Origin: Pseudo-nitzschia pungens
Taxonomy: Eukaryota; Bacillariophyta; Bacillariophyceae; Bacillariales; Bacillariaceae
Assembly: GCA_037355855.1 (NCBI GenBank)
Contig: CM074762.1
Coordinates: 3,224,001 to 3,288,000 of the forward strand
Length of the DNA: 64,000 nucleotides
Reading direction: 5' to 3'
The notes beneath the pieces are model-generated. The model made no database searches and was not told where the DNA came from. It worked only from the letters and a program-made list of their open reading frames with translations. A program made the translations under genes and the position numbers. Below are positions 32,101 to 42,800 of the stretch, in pieces (the stretch's first letter is position 1; each line of letters starts with the position of its first letter).

Positions 32101-33848
32101 ATTGGATTCCTGCACCAGAGCTGGTAACAGTTGAGCCCGACTCGTTCTACGGAGATCTCAACATGTGTTGCGATTTGATAAAGAATTCGAGCGAAGACAT
32201 ATGGGACACGGGAAATGAGACACTTCTTGACTGCCGCGAGCGCCTGGAAATTGAATTGGATGAGGTTTCCATTGCTGTTGTGATTGATAGCCGAGTGTTC
32301 TCTTCAAAGGGTTCGCAAGCTGCAATGCGGAAGTTGGCAAAATTCATACTTACGAATGCCCGTTTTGCGAAGATTATTTTCATTTCAACGACTCGGGTAA
32401 CCGGAGACTCCCGTTCTTGCAATGTCGAGATCAATGGTCTTGACTTACGATCGGCAGCACTATTATTTGGGAAAAACTCTCAGCATATTTCAAACAACAA
32501 GTGCAACCTAGCCCGCTCAGCAGAGGAATTCGCAAAGCTTGTGGAGCAACCATATGGTTCGCACGCAGGGCCTCTTTTCCCTGTTGGTTCGCAACGTCGC
32601 GCAGACATTTTCCGTCGCATGGGTAATGGACTCCCTAAGGAAGTTATCTCCATCGCCCGGAGCATGTCTCAGGATGAATTCAACGATTTAATGAAATTGA
32701 TCTGCAAACCAGAAATCAATGTTGATTGCCTGAGGAAGCTAGAAATCGAGATAAGTCGCTGGAAAGGGTTTATGGATCTAGCGGTGAAAGGAAAAAACTA
32801 CAGTAGAGCTGCAGATTTACATGCCTTCCTCGATCAATTGGAAAAAATGAGACATGAGTTCCCGAGCTTGAAAGATTTGAAAGATAGGGAGCATGTGATG
32901 AAATTAGATCTTGCCGATGCAGTCTCGAATCGTCAATATGACGTAGCAAATGAATTGAAGAAAGATCTATTGGACTTGAAGAAGACAATTATGAAGGAGA
33001 GAAGGATATCATCGACGGATGGTGCGAATGAAATGCTGAATGGTATTAAGGCCAAAGTTGACTCCATAGTTGCTGATACAAAGTTCGACTCCATAGAATC
33101 TAAAGAATTTCAAACTTCAAAAGAAACTATGTCGTTCGAAGTGGACTGTGATGGACGGGTTTGTAAATTTTTCATCTACAGTGGCACAGTTTTTGATCCT
33201 GATGGCTCCAACAATGAGGAGTCGAAGTCCAAAGGTATTGTGTGTTGGTCGAATGAGTCTTGTGAATTGGACAACTCGTTCTGCGGTAAATCACTACTTA
33301 AAATCGACAGCGACGAATTGAATAAATGCATTGCGAAGCTTCCAGTCGTAAAGGAGACTCAGTATGGACCTGTTGTGTGTGAAAATGGAAGTTCACTTAT
33401 TCTTGAAAATAAAACAGATCACTCCCCATCTGAAATCAACCGTGCTTCATCCACCAGGTCACTCTCGATGAACGGCGAAGAAGTTGTAATTTTGACGGTC
33501 GGCCCCTTTTGGTCTTCATCTGGTCAAATCGAGTTGATGTTGGAAAGAGACTGTGACTTTCTGCATTTCAGTGAAGTGACTGCACGTTCTTGTTATCGCT
33601 CGTGCATAACGCAAGCGAACGAGGCGAATCTGCAAATATTAGCAATCAGTCTGCTGACGACTCGTACAGCGAGCTGCCCCATGTACGAGGAAATGCTGTG
33701 CATCGGATTGCAGACCCTTACAGAAGAGGCCAAATTCTCATTGTTACAAGAGGTGCATGTCATTGCGAAAAATCCGCAAGAAACAGCTAAGCTGATCGAA
33801 ATGATGCAAATGATGGGATATGCATCTTCGCAAAAAACTCAAGAGTAA
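29103..33848 (+). CDS. Paralogue B: intact LRR-CHAT-STAND NTPase-macro-like protein
   Basis: A single uninterrupted frame of 1581 residues, the reference copy of the family. I take the ATG at 29103 because the frame upstream has only non-ATG codons and A and C start at the same distance from the Cys module. Order: GRELEEFC...CPLCAK (18-42); LVYKGFCLREGCFTLTQAK (about 98-117); ribonuclease-inhibitor-type LRRs (about 243-547); long acidic linker (550-700); CHAT (about 709-909) with LHFSCNG near 782 and VSSCHAL near 824; STAND NTPase from FLGRELEM (946) with P-loop GSPGHGKD (970) and VVIDSR (about 1056); two UVR-like repeats (1209-1301); macro-like domain (about 1343-1575) with VCWSNESC, ILTVGP and ILAISLL. 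CHAT His is Asn here but Cys is kept. The P-loop has Asp after Lys instead of Ser/Thr, so nucleotide binding may be weakened. Confidence 0.9.
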   Translation: MSLRNINKKVEVATGVYLQGRELEEFCQQRGRCPLCAKTKVKKRGLRVFGSKRWEPITVVRTKVAESASSPQRKKKKSFFSPKKGGNCDGDKETVEEYLVYKGFCLREGCFTLTQAKRMANCDAARIPSVSEKVKRRSAWSTAPASQRTINETLRKQNSSSTRSGHQSYPRSKSIGSQISGSASTDSEKDTERTKSTFPSLQFRMQFIDENHSGSPPISLIIDQTFRTLQGTNSTIGASMIRTIDLTGIRLKVAEMKVLAEGLQTNMNYGVVHLSSLILKNCGIDNDRLDMLGAALAGALRPPKKTSGGEKSKTGSPIAKFECTHAMRLKRLDLSENNIGAYGLEGICHYLESSACRLETLNLSRNHIETTGGVSIFNAFRRNVKSRIRVVDLSYNLLRKLDADDENNPNLCNGELEDSNDIAAYHGKSFFSPSFGIYGFLSQNRTIQELNLSGNRMRNRGVEALCGGLCIAGRQASLSILRLGYNRIGDSGAKAIGTCLTINRSLTLIELNDNGIHNDGGMSLLSAMGRNTTVKEISGLWSNNIDRRYIIVSIRRLLLSMERGQSECDEFDDDCEKVETEESDDEDGDNVHEEREYAFDTKVIEMSDDDRRDSKSGRSGDRDCNRLPGEERQEYITARKEKGFDHQHENISDLSDDEKHETQKGDDNEIEKHGISQYEILQAKDCNDRELAIDGMMETNQEMSQNIFDRVTVLNSAPLVFYEKQTGAHKAIPLHDARHEIEIIREAVAVAITKGSKIEVREETATLNSFKAFFPRGESPVLHFSCNGLEDAIMLENGHGYLMKISFENLEELVSSGGGILQVVFVSSCHALAVGQAFIDAGVPHVVCCQREAAFRDPVATEFVKHFYRNAAKQKTVIESFETAVQEVLSSQFSENLRQVAKRFNLLRSSTEVGTPIFFNKVVSDSTNNDIDLEQCWKIPPLSDHFLGRELEMFKILEKIESNDCVNIYGSPGHGKDCIVSAVVRYAVGRRRSFSIDHAYWIPAPELVTVEPDSFYGDLNMCCDLIKNSSEDIWDTGNETLLDCRERLEIELDEVSIAVVIDSRVFSSKGSQAAMRKLAKFILTNARFAKIIFISTTRVTGDSRSCNVEINGLDLRSAALLFGKNSQHISNNKCNLARSAEEFAKLVEQPYGSHAGPLFPVGSQRRADIFRRMGNGLPKEVISIARSMSQDEFNDLMKLICKPEINVDCLRKLEIEISRWKGFMDLAVKGKNYSRAADLHAFLDQLEKMRHEFPSLKDLKDREHVMKLDLADAVSNRQYDVANELKKDLLDLKKTIMKERRISSTDGANEMLNGIKAKVDSIVADTKFDSIESKEFQTSKETMSFEVDCDGRVCKFFIYSGTVFDPDGSNNEESKSKGIVCWSNESCELDNSFCGKSLLKIDSDELNKCIAKLPVVKETQYGPVVCENGSSLILENKTDHSPSEINRASSTRSLSMNGEEVVILTVGPFWSSSGQIELMLERDCDFLHFSEVTARSCYRSCITQANEANLQILAISLLTTRTASCPMYEEMLCIGLQTLTEEAKFSLLQEVHVIAKNPQETAKLIEMMQMMGYASSQKTQE

Positions 33849-35904
33849 ATAGTGTGAATGTATACCTGTAGTCAAACTCAGAGGATCTCTGATCCGCTTT
33901 TCCAGATTGATCTATCATTTTAATACCTAGTAGCAGCTCCATTGGGAGTTTTTGTGTGGATGTATTGATGCCAAAGTTATATTATAATAGAAAGTAAAGA
34001 AAACAAACTTATGCTCATTTCATCAACTATTTCAACTGTTTTATGGGTGCTTGAAAACCAGTCCAAAGGTATGTTTCATCACTGTTCCAGTTACTTCTAT
34101 TATTATATGTTGATGCCTTTGATAGTAGTAGTTACTTTGATGCATTCAGTCCACAACTGAAACATTCTGTCTTCTGTGTGTGAATCACACACACGCACAC
34201 ACACACAAACATGGGATTTATAAATGAGCGCTTTGAGATGAAGGTATTGCATGCTTCTGTAGACGGATACGACTATTTTTAGCAATAACACACATTCTTT
34301 ATTATTTGTGTTCCTTCGCTCTACCGTATCTACGGTATGCCTCAGATATCCTTACCCAAACGCTCTGATACGGTAAGTTACGGTACATCAAGCGGTACTA
34401 GTAGTACTAAACAGTAATAAGGTTACTTCGTACTGTATTCGAAAAGATTAAGATTACTGCAGTCTGTTCCAAACTGGACATATCCTTACTCTTAGTGGTA
34501 GTAGAAGAAGTTTGCCATTGCAGAAATTACGAAGTACAAAGCAACCCGAGACACAGATGACCGGAAGTGGCGCCACAAACCCTTTTTGAAATTTTTGACA
34601 AAAAATAATTGTATTGGCAATTGAATTTCCTCATGCGGGACTTGAAAGTTCAACGTTACTACTCCGAAAGGCACATTCTCAAATTGTTATGTTTGTTAAT
34701 TAACAAAAGGTTGATAATCTCATTGTAATTATCATTTGGGGATCCAAATAAAAGGAACGACAATCCATTCGTGTTGTTTCGGCATTAGACCGTAACACAT
34801 AGCAAGGAACAAAACATAGGATGACTCCAAAAAATTTGGGGTGTGCCTACATAGTATTCATGTACGAATAACAAAGATATGTTCTAGTTTCGTTTTAACG
34901 CCCATAATACGACCCGAATTCATTCGTTCAACCTCATCCTGTCGGCTGGACATAGAACACCGAACACAGATCGATGTTTTATGACCGGTAGCAAATTTTA
35001 GTATATGCCTTCCCTCCAAGTTCGATCAATATACATATACATATATGAATAAAATTGGTATGTACTATCTTTCTTTTAACGCCAAAATCCAATCCGACGA
35101 CCCATTGAAAGTTCTTCAATGGTTCGTCAGCTCATGTTTTCATTTTGTTCGATTTGATTGATGAAACAATTTTGATGTCTCACGGGTTCCTACGTGTTTG
35201 ATCCGTAGAAATGATTCGTAGCTTTCCATTCTCTCTTTCTTGAACCGATGAATTGGGTGCGAACGAGCAGAATCATCTGTTCGGCAAGATTTCCACGAAA
35301 ATTCCGCGACATTATTACAAACATTCTTTTCGTTTTTTCTGTGTCAAAATAGAAGACAGCAGAGGACCGCGAGAGTACTCGTACTGGTAGGCAAGGCACA
35401 TACTTTTTTCCACTTTCGTGGGTGGCTTCGATTGTGTGAAAGGAAGGAATTGGTACACGAAAACCTCCAACACCGATCGCATTGTTTTTCCGTCCATAAA
35501 TCCATTGCGGTGCGAACGAAATTATAGAACAATCGATTATCCCTCGTCGCGGAAGGGAGGGGGATGCGCAGTGCTGTACGTACGGTAGCTCAACTCAGCC
35601 GGGGAGACAGACATCATTCCGAGTGAGTGGTGAGCGAGCGCATTCCATCGGGGTTGAATCGAATCAATCCATCGTGTGATCCATTCTACAACCTCTCGAA
35701 CCCAAACCAGTCGCACCGGATCGTCGGTCCTGCGAAGGGATCGAGAACCCCCACAAAATACGAATCAATCAATCATCATCAATCATCCCGGGTCACTCTA
35801 ACGTGTACCGTACAAGTGTGGCCGAGGCGAAATTTGGTGATTGATTTTGATTTTGATTTTTGACTGATCGATTCAATCTCAATAAATACGAAGCAACCGG
35901 CATC
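33849..35904. other. Intergenic, 2.1 kb, no gene
   Basis: AT-rich, with a small CA/TG tract and hairpin near 34180-34210. Scattered ACCGGTA and GGTTACTTCGTA words are near 34360-34470. Nothing recognisable is encoded. Confidence 0.5.
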
Positions 35905-37083
35905 ATGTTTCGATTCGACCTTTCCTTGCTGTCTTCGCCTTCGTTTTCTTCGCCCGCCAAGACTCCCAACGCGGCCAAGCACCACCAATATGGCCAAAAC
36001 AACTCCAGGCAACCGAAAGGGAGGATTCCCGCGAGTCCGCTCTCCCCTCTGTCGACACGAACATCCGCTACAATGGGCACCGCCACCACGGATGATCTAA
36101 CGAGAAGCACGACCACGTCCTCCCTGCAATCCTCCGCCGTGGAGCTGTTGTTCCTGCCCCCTCCGTGCCAACAATTGCGCCGGTCCGGCCCGATAGCCGA
36201 AAAGGCCCCGAATCCACGCGTGCGGTACACTACCAACCTGCGCGAGGCACACGGAACGAGGCGGGGAAAGTCCTTGTTTCAGCCACGAGCGCCCCCGCCA
36301 TCCGCGACGAGCGGCGGGGCGAAGACCGCGGCGGATGAAATTGCAATTGCCAGCGCTTGGCGGCATCCGAGCAAACCCCAAGAAAACGCCGAACGCGAAG
36401 GCAAACGCAAATGCAAAACTCGAGGCGAGGGCAAACGCGGAAAGCGCGGGACGCGGGGCAGGCGCAGACGCGGGCGCAAACGCGGAAAGCGTGGAAGCAA
36501 ACCGAAGAATGCGACGAACCCGGTGGCATCGAGCTCGCCGCCGTCCTCCACCGGTCCCGAAAGGTCCACCGTGGGTGATTTGCTGCAGCGAATGCAAAAG
36601 AACGTGCTATCGGCCTCGTTCTCGTCCCACAAGCAGCCGAAGATCGTTCCGGTCCCGACGGAGTGCGTCTACAAAACAGAGGTGCGGATCGAACGGTACG
36701 GCATCGAGGTCACGATACGACCCATCGCGAGCGGCACCACGGAGCCCGATGGATGCCGTTCCAAGCCGAGCTCTTTGTTTCGCAAGGGGTCCATCTGTGA
36801 CACCACGCTCACCTCGCTCTCGAACGGGGACCGGGACATCGAGTTCCTCGACGATCACGACGAAGAGCTGCGGGTTCTCGTCGACAAGATTTGGATGGGA
36901 ACCGTGGACGACAACCGCAGCACGGTGGAGGACGACGAACGGATAGAGTTTCAGGAATTCCCCCAATCCATCGAGGCGGAACCACCGAGCGACAACGTCG
37001 ACGACTGTAACCTGATGATGTTTGTGAACATCGAGCACAAGGTCCTCGAGTACACTCCCGAGGAATTTCACGATTTTGATTGA
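35905..37083 (+). CDS. Unknown protein, basic middle and acidic C-terminus
   Basis: A 392-residue frame starting at the first ATG (35905). The N-terminal third is Ser/Pro/Thr-rich. At about 150-215 is a strongly basic Arg/Lys/Gly repeat region (KRGKRGTRGRR-like). The C-terminal half is more ordered: VGDLLQRMQKNVLSASF, then an alternating block around ECVYKTEVRIERYGIEVTIR, then an acidic tail ending EYTPEEFHDFD. No domain is recognised. The composition resembles a nucleic-acid-binding or nuclear protein, but that is a guess. A GATTGACG tandem tract begins immediately after the stop. Confidence 0.6.
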   Translation: MFRFDLSLLSSPSFSSPAKTPNAAKHHQYGQNNSRQPKGRIPASPLSPLSTRTSATMGTATTDDLTRSTTTSSLQSSAVELLFLPPPCQQLRRSGPIAEKAPNPRVRYTTNLREAHGTRRGKSLFQPRAPPPSATSGGAKTAADEIAIASAWRHPSKPQENAEREGKRKCKTRGEGKRGKRGTRGRRRRGRKRGKRGSKPKNATNPVASSSPPSSTGPERSTVGDLLQRMQKNVLSASFSSHKQPKIVPVPTECVYKTEVRIERYGIEVTIRPIASGTTEPDGCRSKPSSLFRKGSICDTTLTSLSNGDRDIEFLDDHDEELRVLVDKIWMGTVDDNRSTVEDDERIEFQEFPQSIEAEPPSDNVDDCNLMMFVNIEHKVLEYTPEEFHDFD

Positions 37084-39827
37084 CGGATGGATTGACGGAT
37101 TGACGGATTGACGAATTGATGGATTGGCACCTTTGCAACGTGTTTGGATAGACTCGTGGATCACAAGAATCATTCGGAGAACGGTGATCTCCATCATGAT
37201 CGATGCCAGGGAGCACGACCGATGGCTTCCGACGGTCTCGTGCACGGTATCATCATTCACAATATATTACTACTATTATAATGTGTGAATCCTTTCGTCA
37301 CCCATGGGTGGGACATCGTGGTCCGGCCCTCTTGTCACTGTGCGGTCAAATCGATTCGTTCTATCGATCAAACGCAAAAAGCGTGCCGGAGAAACGATTC
37401 GTGGTGTGGTGCGGTGCGGTGTGGTGCGGTACGGCACGCCACGGCTCCATCCACGCATTGCATCGACGACCATCGGACAGCACGGGACCCGCGGGTTCCG
37501 GCGGATCCTCCCCTCCCTCCCTCCACACGGACTCGCCGTAGCAGACCTCTTTTTTTCCGTGCGGGAAAAAAAGACCAACGAGAACACTTTTAGGCGTGCA
37601 ACCGCCAGCGGCAGCGGCAGTTCGGATGGTGCGGGGAGGACCATTCATTCTCCAATCGTGAGGAGATCACCACGGCCCGGCCATTCGCCGTTCGCTACGC
37701 GCTACGCGCCACGAGCAAGCAACGGCGAAGCGGGCGGCGTTCAACGTCCATGGAAGCACCGACACATCCTTTGGACGACAGACTATCTATTGTGCTTTGG
37801 TAGGGACGTGCAGGATAGTGCGAATAACTACCGTACTGGTAGTAGGAACCAAACGGCAAGTGCGCATCATTCTCCATTCGTGAGGAGAAGCCAAAATGCG
37901 TAATGACCTAGTACACGGCGAGCGAAGCCGTCGATTCGTACCGGTAGTACTGCCCGTGTCGGATCTACAGTATGATGATGTATTACAGATGTTGTAAATT
38001 TTGTAAACTAGTAGATTGGATTTCCTTTTTTTTTCATGACACTTTGTTGTTGGTGTTGATCTGTTGCAAGTTTGACAGGGCATCATCTGCAACAGAAACT
38101 CATACAGTAGTACTACAGGAGGTGCTACTAGTAGAGGTAAGGTTACTATGTCCTGGTACGAGGAGTGCAACAACAACACTGAAACTTAGTGTCGTTACAC
38201 TACTGCATAAAGTACTAGTGTAGTATGCGATCAATTCACTTTTCATGACAAGCGTAACACTTATTATTGATAATTGATTCTTCTTCCACTGCAGTAAGAT
38301 TGATTTAGAGGGGATGGCTGGTCAACTGTCACTGGAAAATCCTTTTGCGTTCGACAGGAACTGCTGCCGCTGGTGGTGGTTTCCGCTGGATCTTACTTTT
38401 CTTAGTACTTCTTGTAGTACTAGTAGCAGTTCTACCCACTCATTCTGATGAGGAGTGTGTCATTTTGAGCCTGGTGGGTTACCAGTCTCCTCTGTGAGTT
38501 CCGCTGCACTAGTAGTAACCTTAATTGTAGGTCTGTATTTGCGAAACCCTAAAATGTACGAGTAAGGTTTAATTAACTACGACTAAGGTTAGGTTGTGTT
38601 ACTTGTTCTCCCAAAATCATTCTTTATCAATCTTCTTCTTGTTAGAATCGCAGTCCCACCGTATTACTTCGGTACTACAGCATTATGACTAAGATCTTGG
38701 TGACACAAATAATGCAAAGGACTCACTGATTTGCTATCGAAAGGCCTCTCTCTTCTACCCGTACTGGTAATCTTACCAGGTAATTACCGGTAAGAAGGTT
38801 AATTAATTACTCGTAGGCGGGAGCTTTCAGAACTCTTGCCGTTATTCTTTTTTTTGGGGTCGTGCAAGGGACGTGTCTGACATTCCATTCTAGAATTGGC
38901 GCCACAAAAATGATACTATTCTTCCTCCCCAATGGCCGCCCGGCGTCATTGACTCCCTAGGAAGGACGATAATTCGTACCAACCAAGACCTGCGGTACGT
39001 ACAATTCGTACGAGTATAGTACTTGTACCAAAAACTCAACGGGAGCGTACGTAGCTTTTATTGGCAACAATTTGATATGATTCCCGTTTTGAGCGTTCCC
39101 TGTGCAGAATTGCGAAGTGGTAAGTTACCGGTATTTCAAAAATAACGTTAGTAGTTTTTAATGACCGAATTCTGCGCCGGCTGCGCTCGTCGCCCAACGT
39201 GCGTAACTCCGGTAAAAAATAAAAAACAGAAGTGAAAGGTTGGGTACAAGTAAGTTAAGGTTTATTCAGTATGTTTTGTGTCACGACGGAAAGTTTTTTT
39301 GAAATAAAAAATGCATTTCGAAAGAAATTGTCATTACCGGTATGTGTAAGGTTCCTTACCGGTACTAACCTCTAGCAGGGAGAAAGACTGACTGAAACTG
39401 GCACACATGTACGCGTCACGTACTGCGTCGTAGATTTCAGTACTAACTAGTAAGCCTTACCTTCCGAAACAAAAAAATAGGAACTCGCAACAACAGAATA
39501 CCGGTAGGGAGTAATCGTTTTTGCTGTTGTGTCTTCCATTCGGTCTTTGTGGTGATCACGTAATCATTACAACATATTGTTGTTACCAGCAGCGGCTGTG
39601 TCCGTAGTGTCCGACATCGAGAGAGCAAGAAATTGCCGAGTTATCGAGTAAGAGGTGAACAGAACCGTATTCCAGGAATTGTTTTCCCTACCTATCGTAC
39701 ACGTACCTACCGGCATCCTTTAAGGCCAATCATTATTAATTACTACACATACCGGTACTTGTACGCCGAGACCCATTGATTTTGCTTTTCTCCTCCAAAC
39801 CACCAAGCCACGAAACCACCACACACC
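37084..39827. other. Intergenic, 2.7 kb, repeat-word rich
   Basis: Opens with a GATTGACG-type tract (37080-37125). TGCGG-rich sequence lies at about 37400-37445. A short direct repeat (CATTCTCC..TCGTGAGGAGA) is at about 37647 and 37869. GTAAGGTTAC is at 38137-38146. No gene is supported. The last few hundred bases must contain the promoter of paralogue C. Confidence 0.5.
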
Positions 39828-42800
39828 ATGTCGTTCCGAGATTCGCCGAGAACCAGTTCGATTCAAGAGAAGCAGCGTGACGCAACGGCTTCGGTGTCGC
39901 TGAGTGGAGAGCAGCTCGAAGAATATTGCCTCCAGCATGGCCTCTGTCCCTTGTGCGCTCAGACGAAAACGCACGAAAAGATTGGTCCCTTCCGGTTGAA
40001 ACTGTCGGGATCGAGCAGTAAGAACAACGGGAGCAGTCAACAAGAATGGAAACCCATCACTCTGACCATGGCGGATGCCATCAGACAACAGCAATCGGAA
40101 CGCTGGGGCAACAGCAGCAGCAGCAACCTCAGCACCAGAGATGGCAAAAAGAGCCGCAAGAAAATGGGAGGACTGTTCGGCAAGGGCGGCAAGCGGAACT
40201 CTTCCTCCAAAATCAGCTCCACCGCATCCGAGGAATCCTTCCAATCCACGGTATACGTTCAGGTTACTATTCCTTCCGGAATCAACGGCGGCCAAACGAT
40301 TTTGGTGGCTTCTCCCTCGGACGAATCCGACCAGCGGGAAGTGGTGGTACCCCGGGGCTATGCACCGGGAGCCACGTTCACCGTGGAATTCAAATCCGAC
40401 GGTTCTGCTGCCGCAAGCGATTGGGGCGGGGATAACTTTTGGTTGGTCTACCGGGGGTTTTGCGTCCGACCCGGATGCTTTACGTTGGACCAGGCGAAAC
40501 GCTTGCGGGGAGAAATTGGTCCCTTTCAGACGGCTACCTACGAGAACAATGCCACTGCGTACGGCTATTATTGTTTTGTGAATGATCACATTCTCAGTAA
40601 TAGTAATGGGGGGAGCGGCAAGAACGATGGTTTTGATCAAATCGCCGAAGACGACAGCATTGCCAACGGAAGCAAATCCAGACGGAAAGGTGCCGGGAGC
40701 ATGTCTCGTTTGTTTGGAAGCAGCAAGAAGAAAAACAAAGATCTGGCCGCATTCGATCCCTCCATGACGGGATTTTCCTACCCTCCCACTTCCAATCCAA
40801 AACCGGCGGGGTCCCTCAAGGGCGGCCGCCGCGGGGATGTTTCTTCCGGAACGGCTGCCTTGGCAACGACAACGGCACCGCTCCGATCGATTTCGGCCCC
40901 GACGGAAACCACGGCATCCATTTCGCAGTCCGACGACTACAGCAGCATCGGTAGCGCTGCGTCCAAGCGCCGGAAACAGTTTTCCGGAAAAATTCGTCGG
41001 CGAGGAAAAGGTGACGAAGGCGACGACCAGAGCACCGAGATTGGATTGGACGACGACGCATCGATTGGATCGGCAATGACGAGCGAATCGAGGGTCCGGA
41101 CCTCCCTGAAGGAACTCTTGAAGGAACAACAGCAACAGCAGCTTCTGGAAACCACGGATACTTCTTCGGTGATGTCCGTCAGTCGCACCCTCCTGCTGGA
41201 TTTGAGCCACACACGGCTGCACCACGTCCACGTTGTGGAACTGGTGCAGGCCCTCGAGGTGGCTACCTCCCTTCAAACCCTCATTCTCGAGAACTGCAAG
41301 CTGAATGACAACGAAATGGAGGTCTTGGGAAAGGGATTGCTCGGAATCAGTTCCAACCGACCACCGGTGTCGCTGGTCCGACTCTCGGTGCGATCGAACA
41401 AGCTCTCGAACCGCGGTGTGGTGGGATTGTGCCCCTTCTTCAAGGTCACCAACACTCTTCGGGAATTGGATCTGTCGAAAAATCAAATCGGGAGCCGCGG
41501 AGCTTCCTCGGTCTTGCACGCCTTTCGGGACAACCCACACGCCACGGCCAGTGGCAAGGAGAAGCTTTCCATCGAGATGATCAATTTCGCCCACAACGAA
41601 ATCTGGGACGTCGACGATGGTAGCTTTTTCGCGCAGAATACCACACTCAAAATGTTCAATCTCGAGGGCAATTTCATTCACGACGAAGGGGTTCAGAGTA
41701 TTGCGGATGGATTGCGCATCAATGCGGACAATACAAAACTACGAGAACTCTATTTGGGCTGGAACGGAATCGGCGATGAGGGCTTCCCTGCACCTGGCAA
41801 AAATGATCGAAACAAACTCCACTATCGAGAAACTGGGACTGGGAGAGAACGATATTACCAGTATCGGAGCGCGAGCTCTGCTCAACTCGCTCGCCCTCAA
41901 CCACACTCTGCGCCAAGATCACCGGCCTCTATCACAACATGATCGATCGCAAATTTGTGATCGAATCCATCTCTAGGATTTTGTATTCACACCTGGATAC
42001 GGTTTCGCCCGATCTCGAACGCCAGCGGCGTTCTTTGTACGAGCGGGACAAGCGGAAGTCTATGAGAAAGGAGGACACTTTGATCGAACCACTCAGTTCG
42101 AATCTTCCCACTCCCGATGAGATTTCGGAAGGGGAATTAGATTGGGCCGATCGTTTGTACCACGATGTGACCGAAATGGTAGAGAGCGGGGTTCCTCTTG
42201 GCGAGGTTGCGAGGGATGCCGATTGTGTCTCGGTGAAAACCGCCCCCGATGTCGATCTCAACGATTCCGTTATCAAAGTCATAGAACCAACAGGTTCGAT
42301 GTTGAGTCAATTGACCGAAATGCCGGAACCGAAGTTCCATTTGGATCGCCTCATGGTCTTTCAGGCCGCGCCATTGTCGTATGTCGAGCCGGACACTGGC
42401 ATTTGTCGAGCGATTCCCATTCACGATTTTGATAACGAGTCAACGACCATTCGTAACGCGTTGGACGGATCTTCTCGATTGGATGCCACCATCGACATGG
42501 AGATCAAACCAGGAACGGTTGATGCATTTACGACCTTCCTAGAATCAGGACGCAGCCGGGTGTTGCACTTTACGGGATACGGTAACCCGCAGCAGGGTTT
42601 GGCTTTTGAAGACGGAACTGGCCGCTTGGATGACAGCTTTAGTTTGGACAAGCTGCCAGAGTTGGTAAAAGCGGCCAAATCTTCTCTCGATCTGGTGGTT
42701 GTCAATTCGTATCACTCCGGACGAATTGGAAAGGCCTTTTTGGACGCCGGGGTCCCTCGTGTTGTATGCTGCCATCATCCCGAAACTTTCCGCGACAAGG

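Noticed and set aside
34170..34215. CA/TG tract and hairpin as a regulatory RNA or terminator
   Set aside because: A simple CA microsatellite with an adjacent short palindrome; no supporting context.
39720..41681. 653-codon open frame on the minus strand opposite paralogue C
   Set aside because: It is antisense to conserved LRR coding sequence, has no ATG context or recognisable motif, and follows from codon bias on the other strand.
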